64,000 nt of DNA from Paraphysomonas bandaiensis (taxonomy: Eukaryota; Chrysophyceae), in NCBI GenBank assembly GCA_965644295.1, contig CBFFRP010000146.1, positions 62,001 to 126,000 on the forward strand, written 5' to 3'. Of this stretch, positions 11,629-22,223 are shown in pieces. Position 1 is the stretch's first letter, and every line of letters begins with the position of its first letter. A program made the translations under genes and the position numbers. The notes below the pieces were generated by a model. That model searched no databases, was not told the DNA's origin, and saw only the letters and a list, made by a program, of their open reading frames with translations.

Positions 11629-14600
11629 ATGGAAGATTTGATTCCTGTGATTAATAAATTACAGGATGTATTCAGCGCGATTGGTGTGTGATGATATGTA
11701 TATATATGTTAATAGCAGGCTAACTACGAGATACTGTATATACAGGACAACAGTCATTAGATCTACCTCAGATTGTTGTTGTCGGGTACTGTGATTTGAT
11801 GATAGATACTGTTATGACTGTGTTAATGGTTGGATTAGATCACAGTCATCAGGAAAATCGAGTGTACTTGAGAGCTTAGTGGGGAGGTATATATGCATAT
11901 CCTTCCTGCTTACTTATAATCAATAACATGTTATTGGTTATAGAGATTTTTTACCGAGGGGATCGGGTGTTGTAACACGGCGTCCGCTTGTCTTACAGTT
12001 ATACTGTACGAAGAATGGTACTGATGATGTTGAGCAGACCGAAGAAGAGGAATGGGGGGAGTTTTTGCATCTTCCGTCCAAGCGATTTTATGACTTCTCT
12101 GTAATGAGTGATCGTAGTAGTGCTTTGTGAAACTTTAACGTGAGCCTTCAGGAAATAAGGGAAGAGATTCAGCGGGAAACGGAACGCACTACTGGCCGCA
12201 ATAAAGGAATCTCCAATCAAACTATCAATTTGAAAATATATTCACCGTTTGTTCTCAACCTGACGGTTGTGGATTTACCGGGTGTAACTAGAGTTCCATC
12301 TGGTTAGTACATCTAGCTGTAACTAGTTATACTGTTTACTGGTTTGTGAATCCCCAGGCGATCAACCAGAAGACATAGAGGAGCAGATTAGGAACATGTG
12401 TCTGGACTTTATATCGAATCCGAATGCGGTTATTTTGGCAGTCAGTGCTGCTAATCAGGTGTAATACCACTTCGTATTTTTTCTTGCGTTGTGACTCGTT
12501 TGTTTATGACTTGTAGGATATATCCAACAGCGATGGTTTGCAATTAGCATTAACTGCGGATCCTGAGGGCCTTCGAACTATTGGCGTTGTCACTAAGGTG
12601 GACATCATGGACCAGGGCACAGATGCCATAGATATACTCAGCAATAGGGTACACCCGTTAAAGAGGTGTGCTAACATTATTTACTGTGCTACCTCTTTTT
12701 ATTAGCAAGCAGGGGGTATGTTGCCGTTGTGAATCGCTCTCAGAAGGACATACAGGACAACATGACTGTGCGCGATGGCTTGGCTAAGGAAAATGTAAGG
12801 AGAAAAGATTTCTATATATGCCTGATAAACGTCTATTTCTTGTAGGCGTACTTTCGTTCCCATCCCAAATACAGGTCTTATTTATCGAAATGCGGGGCGA
12901 CCACTCTCACTGCCAAGCTGAATCAGATTCTCATGCACCATATCAGGTAGGACTAGGCATGTTTTACGGTACCCGCAGTAAGTGCATTAATACAGAGAAT
13001 GTCTACCGGGTATTAAGAGCAAGATATCTATAATGCTTACCGAAGTCCAGAGTAACTTGGACTCTCTTGGCGAATCTGGAGACGATTTGACAGTTGCGAA
13101 ACAAGGAGAGAAACTCTTGAAGGTGCTATCCAATTTTGCTACAAGTCTGAACGACTTTGTAGATGGTAAAGGTAAATAAATTGGATAGGTAATATGCAGT
13201 GCATATTGAGCTAACGGGTGCTTGTAGGATCTGATGTTGGGGTTGAAATGGAGGAATTATGTGGAGGGGCACGAATCATGTATTTGTTTAACGAGGTATA
13301 CAGCTTTCGTATATTCATCTGTCCCTGTATGTCTCACCTCTGGGTGTTGTTTTTGTAAAGGTGTTTGCTCGTCGTCTCATGGCTGTGAATCCCTTCGATA
13401 CTCTGCGTGACCAGGATATTCAGACAGCTATGGCAAACTCCAATGGGGTGCGGCATCCTCTCTTTATTCCAGGTAAGGGTCTTATATATAGATGAATAAC
13501 TAAAATAAAGTGGGTTCACAGAGTCATCTTTCGATTTGCTTGTGAAAAAACAAATATCAAGATTAGATCAACCAGGTAAACGTAAAAGTGCGGCCTACAT
13601 TTTTTGTACTGACGTATATATCGATATCAGGCCTACAATGTGTCGACTTGGTGTACGACGAAATGATCCGGATGGTGAGTCACATTTAAATCAGTTGTTA
13701 CCTACAGTTCTGTGGAATAATATCACGTTTATACAGTGCCTACAAGTTGATGCTACTGAATTGAATCGCTTTCCTGTTCTCCGTGATAGGTACTAGTAGA
13801 ATTGTCGTATACATGAGGCCAATATGATATTTTACGTATAGAGTATTTGAAGCGGTTCATCAACTTCTGCGTGAGTGTGTCAAGCCAACGCAACAAATGA
13901 TTGTCAATCTGGTTAAGGTAAAAGTCATGAAGGTTATTCTTGGTACCGCTGAAGGCTATTTAGGTGGAGCTAGCACATATCAATACGTCTCATCCGGATT
14001 TTATTGGAGGAAAGCGGGTATGATCGCCTTACTAATATGTATGAGAGTGATGATATTTCCTTGCAGGCGATATTGGCACAGCAACAACAACAACAGCAAC
14101 AGCAGATGCAGCAACAGGTTCACAAACCACAAGCGGTAGGGAGTGATGGTACAACTATGCCTTCTAGTGCAGAGTCATCCGCAGAGTCGAAAGCTACGGG
14201 TACTGTTTCTCCGCCACCTATTACAAGTCAGCAAGGGGCACCGTCCACAGCAGCATCGAATCGGGTATTGTAATGTCCACACCTTTTATATTTTAAATGT
14301 TGTATTTTCACGTAGAGCACGGCTTCAATGAGCGGCACAGGGTCACAAGCCTCATCACAGGACCAGGGAACTGTTGCCGGCGTAGGCGGGTTTTTTAATC
14401 TCTTTAAGGCGGGGCCGTCGGCTTCGTCTTCTCAAGCGGCCCAGGCCCAGAGCCCCATGCAGAGAAACAGGCCAGATGCATCGCAGATGGGAAACACCGG
14501 AATGAATGAAAATCTTATTCGGCTAAAACAGGTAGTATTTTATGATTCTCTTCGGATAGGAAATTATTGAGTTGCAGATACCTGACAAGGTTAAGTCCGT

Positions 14601-15179
14601 AGAGAGACCATCGGGCATTGAACGGTAAATAAGTTGGAAAGTTGTAAAGTCTGTGTGCGTAATCAATGTTTCACAGCGTTGAAGTAAATGTTATCAAGAC
14701 CCTCATAGCATCCTACTTTGATATAGTAAAGGTTCTATTCCAGCATAGATGTAGATTCAACAATAAACTTTTGCCCAGAAAACATTCACAGATATGGTTC
14801 CAAAGGTCATTATGCACTTCCTCGTTAACAATTTCAGAGTAAAGTTTGATATCTTTCTCGTATCACTTGATGACGTTATGCGTAATCGCAGGAAAGTCTT
14901 CAAAATGAGTTGATCTCAAGGTTGTACAGGTAACATAATTGTTGCGTGACGTAAAGGTATTGAGCATTATGGTTAAACCACAGAGAATCGCTTTTTGGGG
15001 ACCTTCTCAAAGAGACAGATGATGTCGAGGCGAAACGAATGGCATGCAAGGAAATGCGTGACTTGTTGATGAGCGCTATGGAAATTGTGAATGAGGTGTA
15101 TTATTGTTTTATGCTTGATTATGTGTGCATTACTGTTGTGTTTGTGCAGGTTCGGGACTACAATGCATTTGACAAGTAA
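11629..15179 (+). CDS. Dynamin-related GTPase (Drp1/Dnm1-like)
   Basis: A large GTPase that constricts membranes, most like Drp1/Dnm1 (mitochondrial and peroxisomal fission) by domain order. I count 25 exons and 24 introns; no single frame covers it. Exon 1 (11629-11683) encodes [18 protein letters not shown]. The P-loop GSQSSGKSS is split across introns 2 and 3. The other GTPase motifs are intact: the switch region [13 protein letters not shown] (G3), TKVDIMDQG (G4) and [11 protein letters not shown] (G5). The stalk follows with [48 protein letters not shown]. Between stalk and GED is a low-complexity insert with a poly-Gln run (about 14075-14120) and Ser/Ala-rich sequence, in the place of the B-insert of Drp1. 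The GED begins [20 protein letters not shown] and ends RDYNAFDK. There is no PH domain or C-terminal proline-rich domain, unlike classical endocytic dynamins. Confidence 0.93.
14075..14120 (+). repeat. CAG/CAA repeat encoding poly-Gln in dynamin
   Basis: A run of CAA/CAG codons interrupted by ATG encodes about 15 Gln within the variable insert of the dynamin gene. It is likely length-polymorphic. Confidence 0.8.
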
Positions 15180-15504
15180 AACATATTTGCGGTACATCAT
15201 ATTCCTAATAGTAGTATATGCGTCGATGAACTTATTGCTTTTTTGTGAGCAATACTCTAACATAATTTGCATAGAATAGAGTTATCATGCATTGCTCTCG
15301 ACTCTGGATATTGGTTCTTACGCACTGAGGCGCAGTAATAGAGATGTAGTAGTAATGATAGACAAAGGACTATATCTGTACATTTTACGCACCACTCTTT
15401 ATATATGTGGTTCCCTTCCCGCATAATAAAGCAATCAAATGCAAACTCCTGACTTTGGACATCAGTAAAAGTCATATTTTGAAACTACTGACATTGTACT
15501 GATA

Positions 15505-15770
15505 GTTATAAACAATATGTCCTATCATTCACCAATTTTATGTTTTCTTTACTACTACTCATTTTTCGTATAATCTTATGTTACTAACTTGCATGGTCAC
15601 CACTATATATTCCGTTTCACTACTATATACTATGTACTCATCTTCATGATCATATTTGCTCTCATAATACAGTTAACCGCAAGTGTATACTACTCGTAAG
15701 GTTATTAGTAAAATACCTTACAGCTACAGCTTTCAATTGCTCTCATATAGCAGAACTCAACATTGAACTT
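15505..15770 (+). repeat. Dispersed repeat A, copy 1
   Basis: Shares with 18718-18895 and 41245-41485 a degenerate block: the ACTACTACTCATTT-type motif, a CTCATAATACAGTTAAC-type motif, and an end reading ACAGCTTTCAATTGCTC then CAGAACTCAAC. A weaker fourth copy lies near 32545-32655. No coding capacity; probably an old non-autonomous element. Confidence 0.6.
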
Positions 15771-16633
15771 CAAATATAGATATACCACAAGTTTTGATAC
15801 TCTCACACATATTACATTGGACACCTCTAAGGGGATATAGAATGTACGATTGTACATAATAAATACTATCTTCACATGTTTCAACACCAGTAGAGTGGCA
15901 TGTAACAAAAGTAATGCTGAGTCACTGCACTCGGAAATAAATATTACTTCTACTCCAACATCATAGGTGGAAAAACATGGTGCTTTATTTATTATCGGTA
16001 GTTAAACTATATTTATCGATTCGATGAAATGTATGATGAGAACAAACGTGAAATCTTGATGTCCTGAGAACTTTCAAGTGGAATTCCCATTCAAATCTAT
16101 CACCGTTTTAGCGGGAGGGTTATAGAAGACGATTTATGCAGTGATGATTCCAACACAAAAAAGAAGACAAAAACAGATAATGCAAAAAAAGTGAACATTT
16201 CCACAATGCCAAAAGCAGTAGTGAGCATATTGCTCAACTCTCATATATGGCTGTCTCTTCAAACCCACATGTGTGTGAAAAACTTGTGTGTATAAGTATA
16301 AGTATACATGTAGATATGAGGCCTGCTTCCAATGAAATTGTTGTGGAGGAGTAGGATGAGCACAACTAGGTGGTGTGGAATACTTTTTTTCTGCTTGGTG
16401 AAAATAGGGGGGAAGCTTAAGAATTGAATGGGGCTTCATGCATCCTATCCTCTGGTCACATGTAAGTTTCTATTTAACCAGCAAGAGGAAGACACTGAAG
16501 GAAGGCCACACTTACCTCACCCTTAACACAGTGCATTGCACTCATTGTGTCATTGTTGTTACGTTATCTTCGAGACAAGAGGGTAGAGTTACATAAACTC
16601 ATACTATTACGATGCTAATTGTGACTATCTCAT

Positions 16634-16680
16634 ACAAATCACATCCTCCACAATCACATCCTCTACAATCACATCCTTAA
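16634..16680 (+). repeat. Three tandem 15-16 bp units (ACAATCACATCCTC)
   Basis: Three near-identical units sit about 30 bp upstream of a TATA-like sequence. They could be clustered transcription-factor sites or a minisatellite; the sequence alone does not decide. Confidence 0.6.
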
Positions 16681-16707
16681 CTGACTTGACTTGATGTGAG
16701 TCGTATC

Positions 16708-16716
16708 TATATAAAG
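16708..16716 (+). promoter_or_regulatory. Possible TATA element
   Basis: TATATAAAG lies downstream of the tandem units and about 330 bp before the ATG at 17046. TA-rich runs are frequent in this genome, so this is weak on its own; position and the adjacent repeat cluster are the only support. Confidence 0.3.
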
Positions 16717-17045
16717 AGACCACGACGAGCTCAACTCCAGAACTCGCATCTTCGTTCTTCTCAAAATATACAGTGTATATAGCTCAATACTTGGATTTCT
16801 ATGTCACAAAAGTGGAGTATTTAACATATAATATCTTCAAAACCCCTGTTTTTACATATTTTTGTTGTACAGCAATGTTGCTGTATAGTGACGTGCAGGC
16901 TGTGCGTGCGGAAGCAGATCCAAAGCCAAAGATGTCAGTAGCATATACATGCATATATATAACCATACCATACCTCTCATAGGACAATATAAACCCCTTC
17001 CCAAACACTCTACTCAATTAATTATATCCTCTAAATATATTTAAA

Positions 17046-17847
17046 ATGTTTTATTTTATATTTGGATTTCTTGTTGGAATTATATGCTGTCTCTATTATA
17101 TAGCGAGAGCTAAGGAGGAGAAGACGAACTCATCAACTGTTGTTCGTGGTCACTCTATATTCTTGAATTTTATTATATTGGAGAAAGATGAAATGCTTCA
17201 AGCTGGAGTGGAGGAGAAAATGCAGGGTAAAATGGGTCGTGGTTTTGTACGAGATAAAATAGCACAGCGAATGGGTATGTGTTCTGTATGATGATATTAT
17301 CACTTCATTGAACCCCATATTAGGAAAGATTGCTGCTGCAAAAGTATCAGATGAGACAATTGGAGGAAAGATTGGGGAGAAAATGTGTGAAGAAATACCA
17401 GGCAAGATGTCAGAGATGGGGATTGTAGCCAATGCATCCAAGGTTTACGGAAAGGGATCATTTTTCGTTATAAGACTGTGAGTGTGGATATAACTGCATT
17501 ATTTATTTTGAATTTTGTGTAGTTCTTTGGTTTCTGCTGACATTCAACAACTGGTAAACAAGGCAGCAGGAAAAGAGAAAGGCGGTAAACTGAATGAGAT
17601 GATGAGTATATTGGGAGGAAAGTGGGCACAGGTTTCACTGACAAGTTTTCAGTAAATTTCATGCTTAATATACTTTTAGGATTCTCTTAGAACTCAAATT
17701 CTTCCCCTTCTGTGTTCCAAGATACAAAAGAAATTACCAGATACAATGCGCGAAAAATTCGCTTCGAAAGGACTAACGATGGACATAACTGTTAAAACTG
17801 AAAGTGAAGAAGCAGAGTACTTTTTCGATGTGCTCGAAGATCAGTGA
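17046..17847 (+). CDS. Small protein with N-terminal membrane anchor, unknown family
   Basis: Exons 17046-17274, 17324-17477, 17523-17631 and 17680-17847 give 219 residues with correct phases. The N-terminus is one hydrophobic segment (MFYFIFGFLVGIICCLYYIA) followed by a basic stretch, so it is probably an anchored protein facing the cytosol, or has an uncleaved signal anchor. The rest is Lys/Gly/Met-rich with a loosely repeated pattern (EEKMQGKMGRGF, GGKIGEKMCEEIPGKM, GGKLNEMM), suggesting internal helical repeats. I do not recognise a family. The gene ends 113 bp before the target duplication of the hAT element, so the transposon landed just downstream of its stop codon. Confidence 0.72.
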
Positions 17848-17960
17848 AGAGTCTGAAAGCCTTTTATATTCAGTGCGATGAAGTATACTCTTCTGAAACT
17901 AAATCTTATGATACGTATTACGGTTGTGAAGCTGAATTTGCTTGAGCTCTATGTAATTAC

Positions 17961-17968
17961 CTACTAAG
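17961..17968 (+). other. Left target-site duplication (CTACTAAG)
   Basis: These eight bases directly abut the CAGGG end of the hAT element and are repeated exactly at 23642-23649. Eight-base duplications are the hallmark of hAT insertion. Confidence 0.95.
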
Positions 17969-17990
17969 CAGGGATAGGGAACAGTATATT
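17969..17990 (+). repeat. hAT left terminal inverted repeat
   Basis: CAGGGATAGGGAACA is identical to the complement of the right end. The next position differs (G against A) and TATATT then matches again. Confidence 0.93.
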
Positions 17991-18139
17991 GCAATACTAT
18001 TGTTAGATAGCGTTCCATCAATAGTATTGATGGATTTTTTAAACCGGTCCTACAATACAATTACAATATATTGCAATACATACATACAATACATACACAT
18101 ACATACATACACGTGCATGCGTTTGCATACATACATACC

Positions 18140-18612
18140 ATACACATGCATGCGTTTGCTGCAAATTAACGACAAATCTTGAGCATATATAAATTTCACC
18201 TAATCTTATAGTTCATTACAGTACCATCTAATTCTCATTATTGCTTGCGCATGTAACAGAAAAGCAATAACTGTACCCCAATGAATGAACTGATTATTAC
18301 TCAACAGCCCAATAGTACTCCAGCTACACACTCTACTACTCTAGTCTCTAGTACCACTACTTATTACCTGACACTAGCCGGGAGTCTCTGGAGCTGAAAG
18401 CCATTTCTGATGCATTTCTCTTTTTACCACGACTGAGAGCATTGCTCAGTAAGTCGAGCATATCCACTACCTTACCTGCATGGTCTTCTTTTTCCATTTC
18501 AAACACGGTTTCATGCTGTAAATCAGCACATAAATCAACAAAGTACTCGGACTGAACTTTCACTGCGAATTTCAAATGCTTTACTTCCCTCCAATACTAA
18601 TAGGCATACTGT
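18140..18612. repeat. Dispersed repeat B, copy 1 (inside hAT)
   Basis: About 470 bp nearly identical to 30515-30992 in direct orientation. The match starts at the ACATGCATGCGTTTGCTG motif and ends at CTCCAATACTAATAGGCA. It carries a minus-strand open frame conserved between copies. Outside these points the flanks are unrelated, so this is a discrete duplicated unit. Confidence 0.9.
18357..18600 (-). CDS. Possible short coding segment in repeat B (copy 1)
   Basis: The frame reads through VQSEYFVDLCADLQHETVFE and LDLLSNALSRGKKRNASEM and ends SRLVSGNK-stop. There is no ATG at its 5' end (a TTG begins the longest bounded frame), so it is an exon or fragment rather than a whole gene. The second copy at 30.8 kb differs by an in-frame indel and mostly conservative changes, with no stop introduced, which hints at coding history. 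No family is recognised. Confidence 0.4.
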
Positions 18613-19858
18613 GTCAAGATATGACACAATTGGATGATTTACTAAGCAAGTTAACTGGACGTTTATTTACTCATGAATCAAGTTAAGATGAGAGAAGATT
18701 ATAATAAATATAATAAGCAATATATCACGTTATCTCTACTACCACTCATTTCTAGTACGATCTTACATCGTCATGATATCATTTCTCATAATACAGTTCA
18801 TCACTACTGTATTCTTCGACTAACGGTCATAATTCCAACGCCTTAGAATTACAGCTTTTAATTGCTCCAACAGCAGAACTCAACACTCCCTCTCAATTCA
18901 AAGCTGTACATTGAATTGTCAAACCACGAGACATAATGACGGATACGCTGTAGATTGAATCCTTACATCACGAGACAAAACTGACGGATACACAACCACC
19001 AAAAAACCTCGTAGGACAAACCCGTGGACGTATGACTCCGACGTTTCAGCTAGCCTCACCATAGACAACACATCTATATGATCTTCTGTCTCTTATAACC
19101 TCCACGTCTGATTTCTGATCCTCGTCGGATCAATCACACCACAACATTCAACACGCTAAGTTACGTGCGCTTTGGCTGTCAGGAAGAATGGAGTGGATTC
19201 GTACAATCGAAGTCCCAGTTCGACCAACACCCCCCGAAGCCACACCAGTTCCTGCATGCCAGCAGACATAGCCTGATACACTTAAGTGAATCAACGTAAT
19301 TAACGAACTTCGCATATATTATGCCTTGGTCTCTCTACAATTAGACATATTATGTTAGTTATTAGATACAGTCACTGTCATCACACAGATTGACAATCTC
19401 CTCATCATAAAGGTTTACCTCACCCAGGGTGGACACACTAGTCAACACCCGTACGCTTACCACACAAGTCTCTCTAGACTCAGCAGGTACAGTCTCACAG
19501 ACACGATTCACACTAATTTCACTAGATATAATACGAACAGTACCAACACAACTCTTACTGGTCTCCCCAGACGCCGTCGATGCAGTACATACACATGTGC
19601 CTCATACACTCTTCTCCACTGATGAACGGCATCTTCCCCACATAGGAAGTTGATCTCACCCAGAGTGGACACATCAGTAAACAACTCTTCGGATGCTTGA
19701 CTTCAGCAGAAGTCGAGGTAATACCAAAACCTGGTAAAGCGATTTCACCAGGTCTCATATCTAAATATTGAGTTATTATTTTACTGTAATTTGTATCTGA
19801 GAGGTTAAAGATAAAGAAAAAGGCGCAATTATAGTTGTTATTAGCAATATTTATTGCG
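18613..19858. other. hAT interior without a supported gene
   Basis: Contains a repeat-A copy (about 18718-18895) and a roughly 30-bp motif (TCACCCAGGGTGGACACA and a variant) at about 19428 and 19653, 225 bp apart. The open frames at 19429-19653 and 19555-19878 overlap on opposite strands and neither has supporting features. Confidence 0.5.
18718..18895 (+). repeat. Dispersed repeat A, copy 2
   Basis: Shares the ACCACTCATTTCT, CTCATAATACAGTT and CAGAACTCAAC blocks with the copies at 15505 and 41245. Nested within the hAT element. Confidence 0.6.
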
Positions 19859-19873
19859 TTACAAGTTGGCCCT

Positions 19874-20424
19874 GCCACGACTTGTGTTTTGTAATATCAT
19901 ATTCTCATATAGCTGCATTTGCCTCTCTTGAGATTGCAAACGCTCCAACCGAATAGCCTGGTTTTGGATACAATGCATACGCATAAAGCTATCTTCACCA
20001 CTACTACTTACACTAGTAGTATTAGCACCTATGCTCGGAAACGACGCGGCAACAGCCGTTGGGGGCACAGTACTAGTAGGTGGAGGATCATAAGCAGGTG
20101 GAGGATCATCATTTTTTCTCATTAAAAGACCACGAAGTTCTGCTAGTCCGGACATCATTTCCTGACGAAGTTCAGCAACAGCGGGAGGTATCAGATCTAC
20201 TTTCTGCTGAGATTCGACGACCCCGTCACCATCTTCATGTACAGTACTACTGTCCCTGCTCGTGCGCTTTCGCGGTACCTCTTCCTCCGAGTCGTCGTTG
20301 GATATGTCGCCACGAATTTCGACGACATTCTTCTTCCCATTGCACTACACACAGCATCCAACTCAGTCTCATACTTAGCCACTCTAGCCTCCAAGTCAGC
20401 AATTCTTTTGTCCAATTCAACCAT
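19874..20424 (-). pseudogene. Divergent leader gene, frame-disrupted (coiled-coil / Pro-rich protein)
   Basis: Translation from the ATG at 20424 gives MVELDKRIADLEARVAKYET, the same leader as the kinase gene on the other strand. Just after the end of the shared 160-bp arm (20355) the sequence departs. The meaningful continuation lies in another frame: VVEIRGDISNDDSEEEVPRK, AVAELRQEMMSGLAELRG, a PPPAYDPPP segment, and a final helix (QSQERQMQLYENMILQN) ending at about 19874. Removing 20 nt ending in GGGAAG would restore the frame, but introns that short are unlike all others here, so a frameshift at a recombination breakpoint is preferred. The C-terminal half resembles helix tails seen in transposon-associated DNA-binding proteins, without a firm match. 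Confidence 0.5.
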
Positions 20425-20514
20425 TTCCTACGGCTATTGCTGTGATTGATACACAATTTATATACATAATCTAGAGACAAGACGCCTATATATATAATCC
20501 TGCGTGCGTTTATT
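20355..20514 (-). repeat. Inverted repeat arm, left (shared promoter and leader)
   Basis: 160 bp that appear identical, in inverse orientation, to 21024-21183. The arm covers about 90 bp upstream of the ATG plus the first 70 coding bases. The arms match to exactly the same coding base and then diverge into unrelated sequences. Confidence 0.92.
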
Positions 20515-20536
20515 TATTTTATTACACTAATTTATT

Positions 20537-20966
20537 CGTATCGGCATCCTGTGTATATTTTTGTTGAAAGATGCCTCTAATATTGAGGCAATAATTATCT
20601 GTATTCCAGCCGTAGTTGTACTGCAGTAATATAGAGGACATTTGCTTCAATTTATTCCCGAAAATGAAGATGCTGAATGCCGATACGTTAAAAACACATT
20701 CAACTCTAAATTAAACCGGTTCCAAAAACTCCTGAAATCAGATAATATTAGACTGTTTTTTCCTAAAATCCTACTATTTTAGAATTCGAAAAGTTTTATG
20801 TGATCGGTGTACTGTTGTAAACACTCGTATCAGCAGTCAGCATCTTATTTTTCGGAAATAAATTGAAATAAATATTTTCTATATTACTGATATATAACTA
20901 CGGCTGGAATTCAGATAATTGCTGTCTCAATATTTGAGGCATCCTTGAACAAAGGATGCCGATACG
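20537..20966. mobile_element. Nested TIR element (MITE-like, 430 bp)
   Basis: Begins CGTATCGGCATCC and ends with its exact inverse. Imperfect inverted similarity continues for about 100 bp on each side, including GATGCCTC, ATTCCAGCCGTAGTT and CAGTAATATAGA blocks. It sits between the two 160-bp arms. No open frame and no clear target duplication, so the superfamily is undetermined. Confidence 0.75.
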
Positions 20967-21023
20967 CTCTCCCGGATTTCTGGGGTTTCTTCAGGTTGGC
21001 TCCTCTATAGAAAACAACGATTG

Positions 21024-21183
21024 AATAAACGCACGCAGGATTATATATATAGGCGTCTTGTCTCTAGATTATGTATATAAATTGTGTATCAATCACAGCA
21101 ATAGCCGTAGGAAATGGTTGAATTGGACAAAAGAATTGCTGACTTGGAGGCTAGAGTGGCTAAGTATGAGACTGAGTTGGATG
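21024..21183 (+). repeat. Inverted repeat arm, right (shared promoter and leader)
   Basis: The partner of 20355-20514. It contains TATATATAGGCGTCTTG and an upstream region that likely drives the kinase-like gene, followed by codons 1-23 of the leader. Confidence 0.92.
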
Positions 21184-22223
21184 ATGCCACTTCCCCCCAA
21201 GAGAAGAGCGAAATCCGGTAGTTAATCATCACGGGAAGAGAGACTCTCAACAGACTGCTGGATGAGAAGAAGGCCCAGATCTCTGCTACTGATGGTTAGT
21301 TCTTGTTTTAATTTCGATTGATATTTGTTAGTTTTGTTTTTCCTGTAGGGTCGTCAACACTGTCAGTGACTGAATTAGTGGCTCGGGCTTGCAAATTGAA
21401 TATTGCAGAGGTGAATCCTAATGCGGTTTCTCGTATGGTTAGGAAGTTTGGATGGAGCGTGGACATAGCTATCAGAACTAATGATACAGAACTCCTTGCA
21501 GGTGCCTACGAAGACGCTTTGAAGTTGCCTTCTGTTCAAACCACTGTAGAGCTGGAAAGGAATGGATTTGTTCTTGATGGAGTGTTGATCAATGGCAACG
21601 ATAATTTGCAGATTTGTTTCAAGGGCTCTGTCCCTTATGTTTTGAAGATATGCTCACCTCAGGAGTACGAGCGCGCCAAGAACTTTGAGAATGTTTTGAA
21701 AGGCCAGCCGCCCTGTCAGTGGATCATTTCATTTGAGCTTTATGAACGACATCCCAAATTCTTCATGTTTATGCCTCTGCATCCTGTCACCCTCGAGCAC
21801 CTTCCTTCTTTAGATTTGATCACAACACCCATGATTTGGACTTGTCTTTCTGGTGCACTGGACTTCCTGCATCAGAATGGCTATGCTCACAATGATGTGA
21901 AGCCTCCCAATATCCTCATCAACACATGCGGTGAGTTTATTCTGACGGATTTGGGTAGTTTGGTGCTGTTCAACTCACGCAGTGCTTCTACTCGGGCCTA
22001 TATTCCGAGGGAGTTGTGGGATCGTCGGAATGACAGAGGTCCTGTTGCTTCTATTAATGCAGACTTTTGGATGCTGGCGATGACCATCTTCGAAAAGGTG
22101 TGTGGAGGTATCATCAATGGAGCTGAATCTCCTAAGCAGTCAACAATAATTGAAGCAATTAAAGCCAATTCAAAATGTGATGATTTTTGTCACGTGTTGC
22201 TTGATCGTCTTGGGATAGTGTAA
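21114..22223 (+). pseudogene. Coiled-coil leader plus protein kinase-like gene with premature TAG
   Basis: Exons 21114-21294 and 21349-22223 form a 352-codon frame interrupted only by TAG at 21219-21221 (codon 36), most simply a CAG-to-TAG change. The leader (VELDKRIADLEARVAKYET, then GRETLNRLLDEKKAQISA) is a helical module like those preceding kinase or Crinkler-type domains in oomycetes. The second exon is kinase-like: a possible beta-3 lysine (YVLKI, Lys160), catalytic loop AHNDVKPPNILI (Asp243, Lys245, Asn248) and a metal site with Asp261 in TDLGS. HRD is HND and DFG is DLG. No clear glycine-rich loop is visible and the C-lobe is short. Exon 2 has an 875-bp open frame, so it may be recently inactivated, or start downstream of the stop. 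Confidence 0.7.

Larger units (their letters stand above)
15180..17045. other. Intergenic region with one repeat-A copy and short tandem repeats
   Basis: The first part is AT-rich with a copy of dispersed repeat A (about 15505-15770). The second part (about 16100-17045) has no supported gene. It contains three tandem 15-16 bp units and a TATA-like site upstream of the membrane-protein gene, listed separately. The open frames at 15705-15908 and 16134-16439 look fortuitous. Confidence 0.55.

Noticed and set aside
16134-16439. 101-codon minus-strand frame
   Set aside because: Tyr/His/Cys-rich random composition, no family, no intron logic.
19429-19878. Overlapping frames inside hAT
   Set aside because: Opposite strands overlap; nothing recognisable in either.
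21216-21238. A 21-nt intron removing the TAG in the kinase-like gene (and a 20-nt one in its divergent partner)
   Set aside because: All other introns are at least 43 nt, and the 21 nt encode residues that fit the leader family; a point mutation is simpler.
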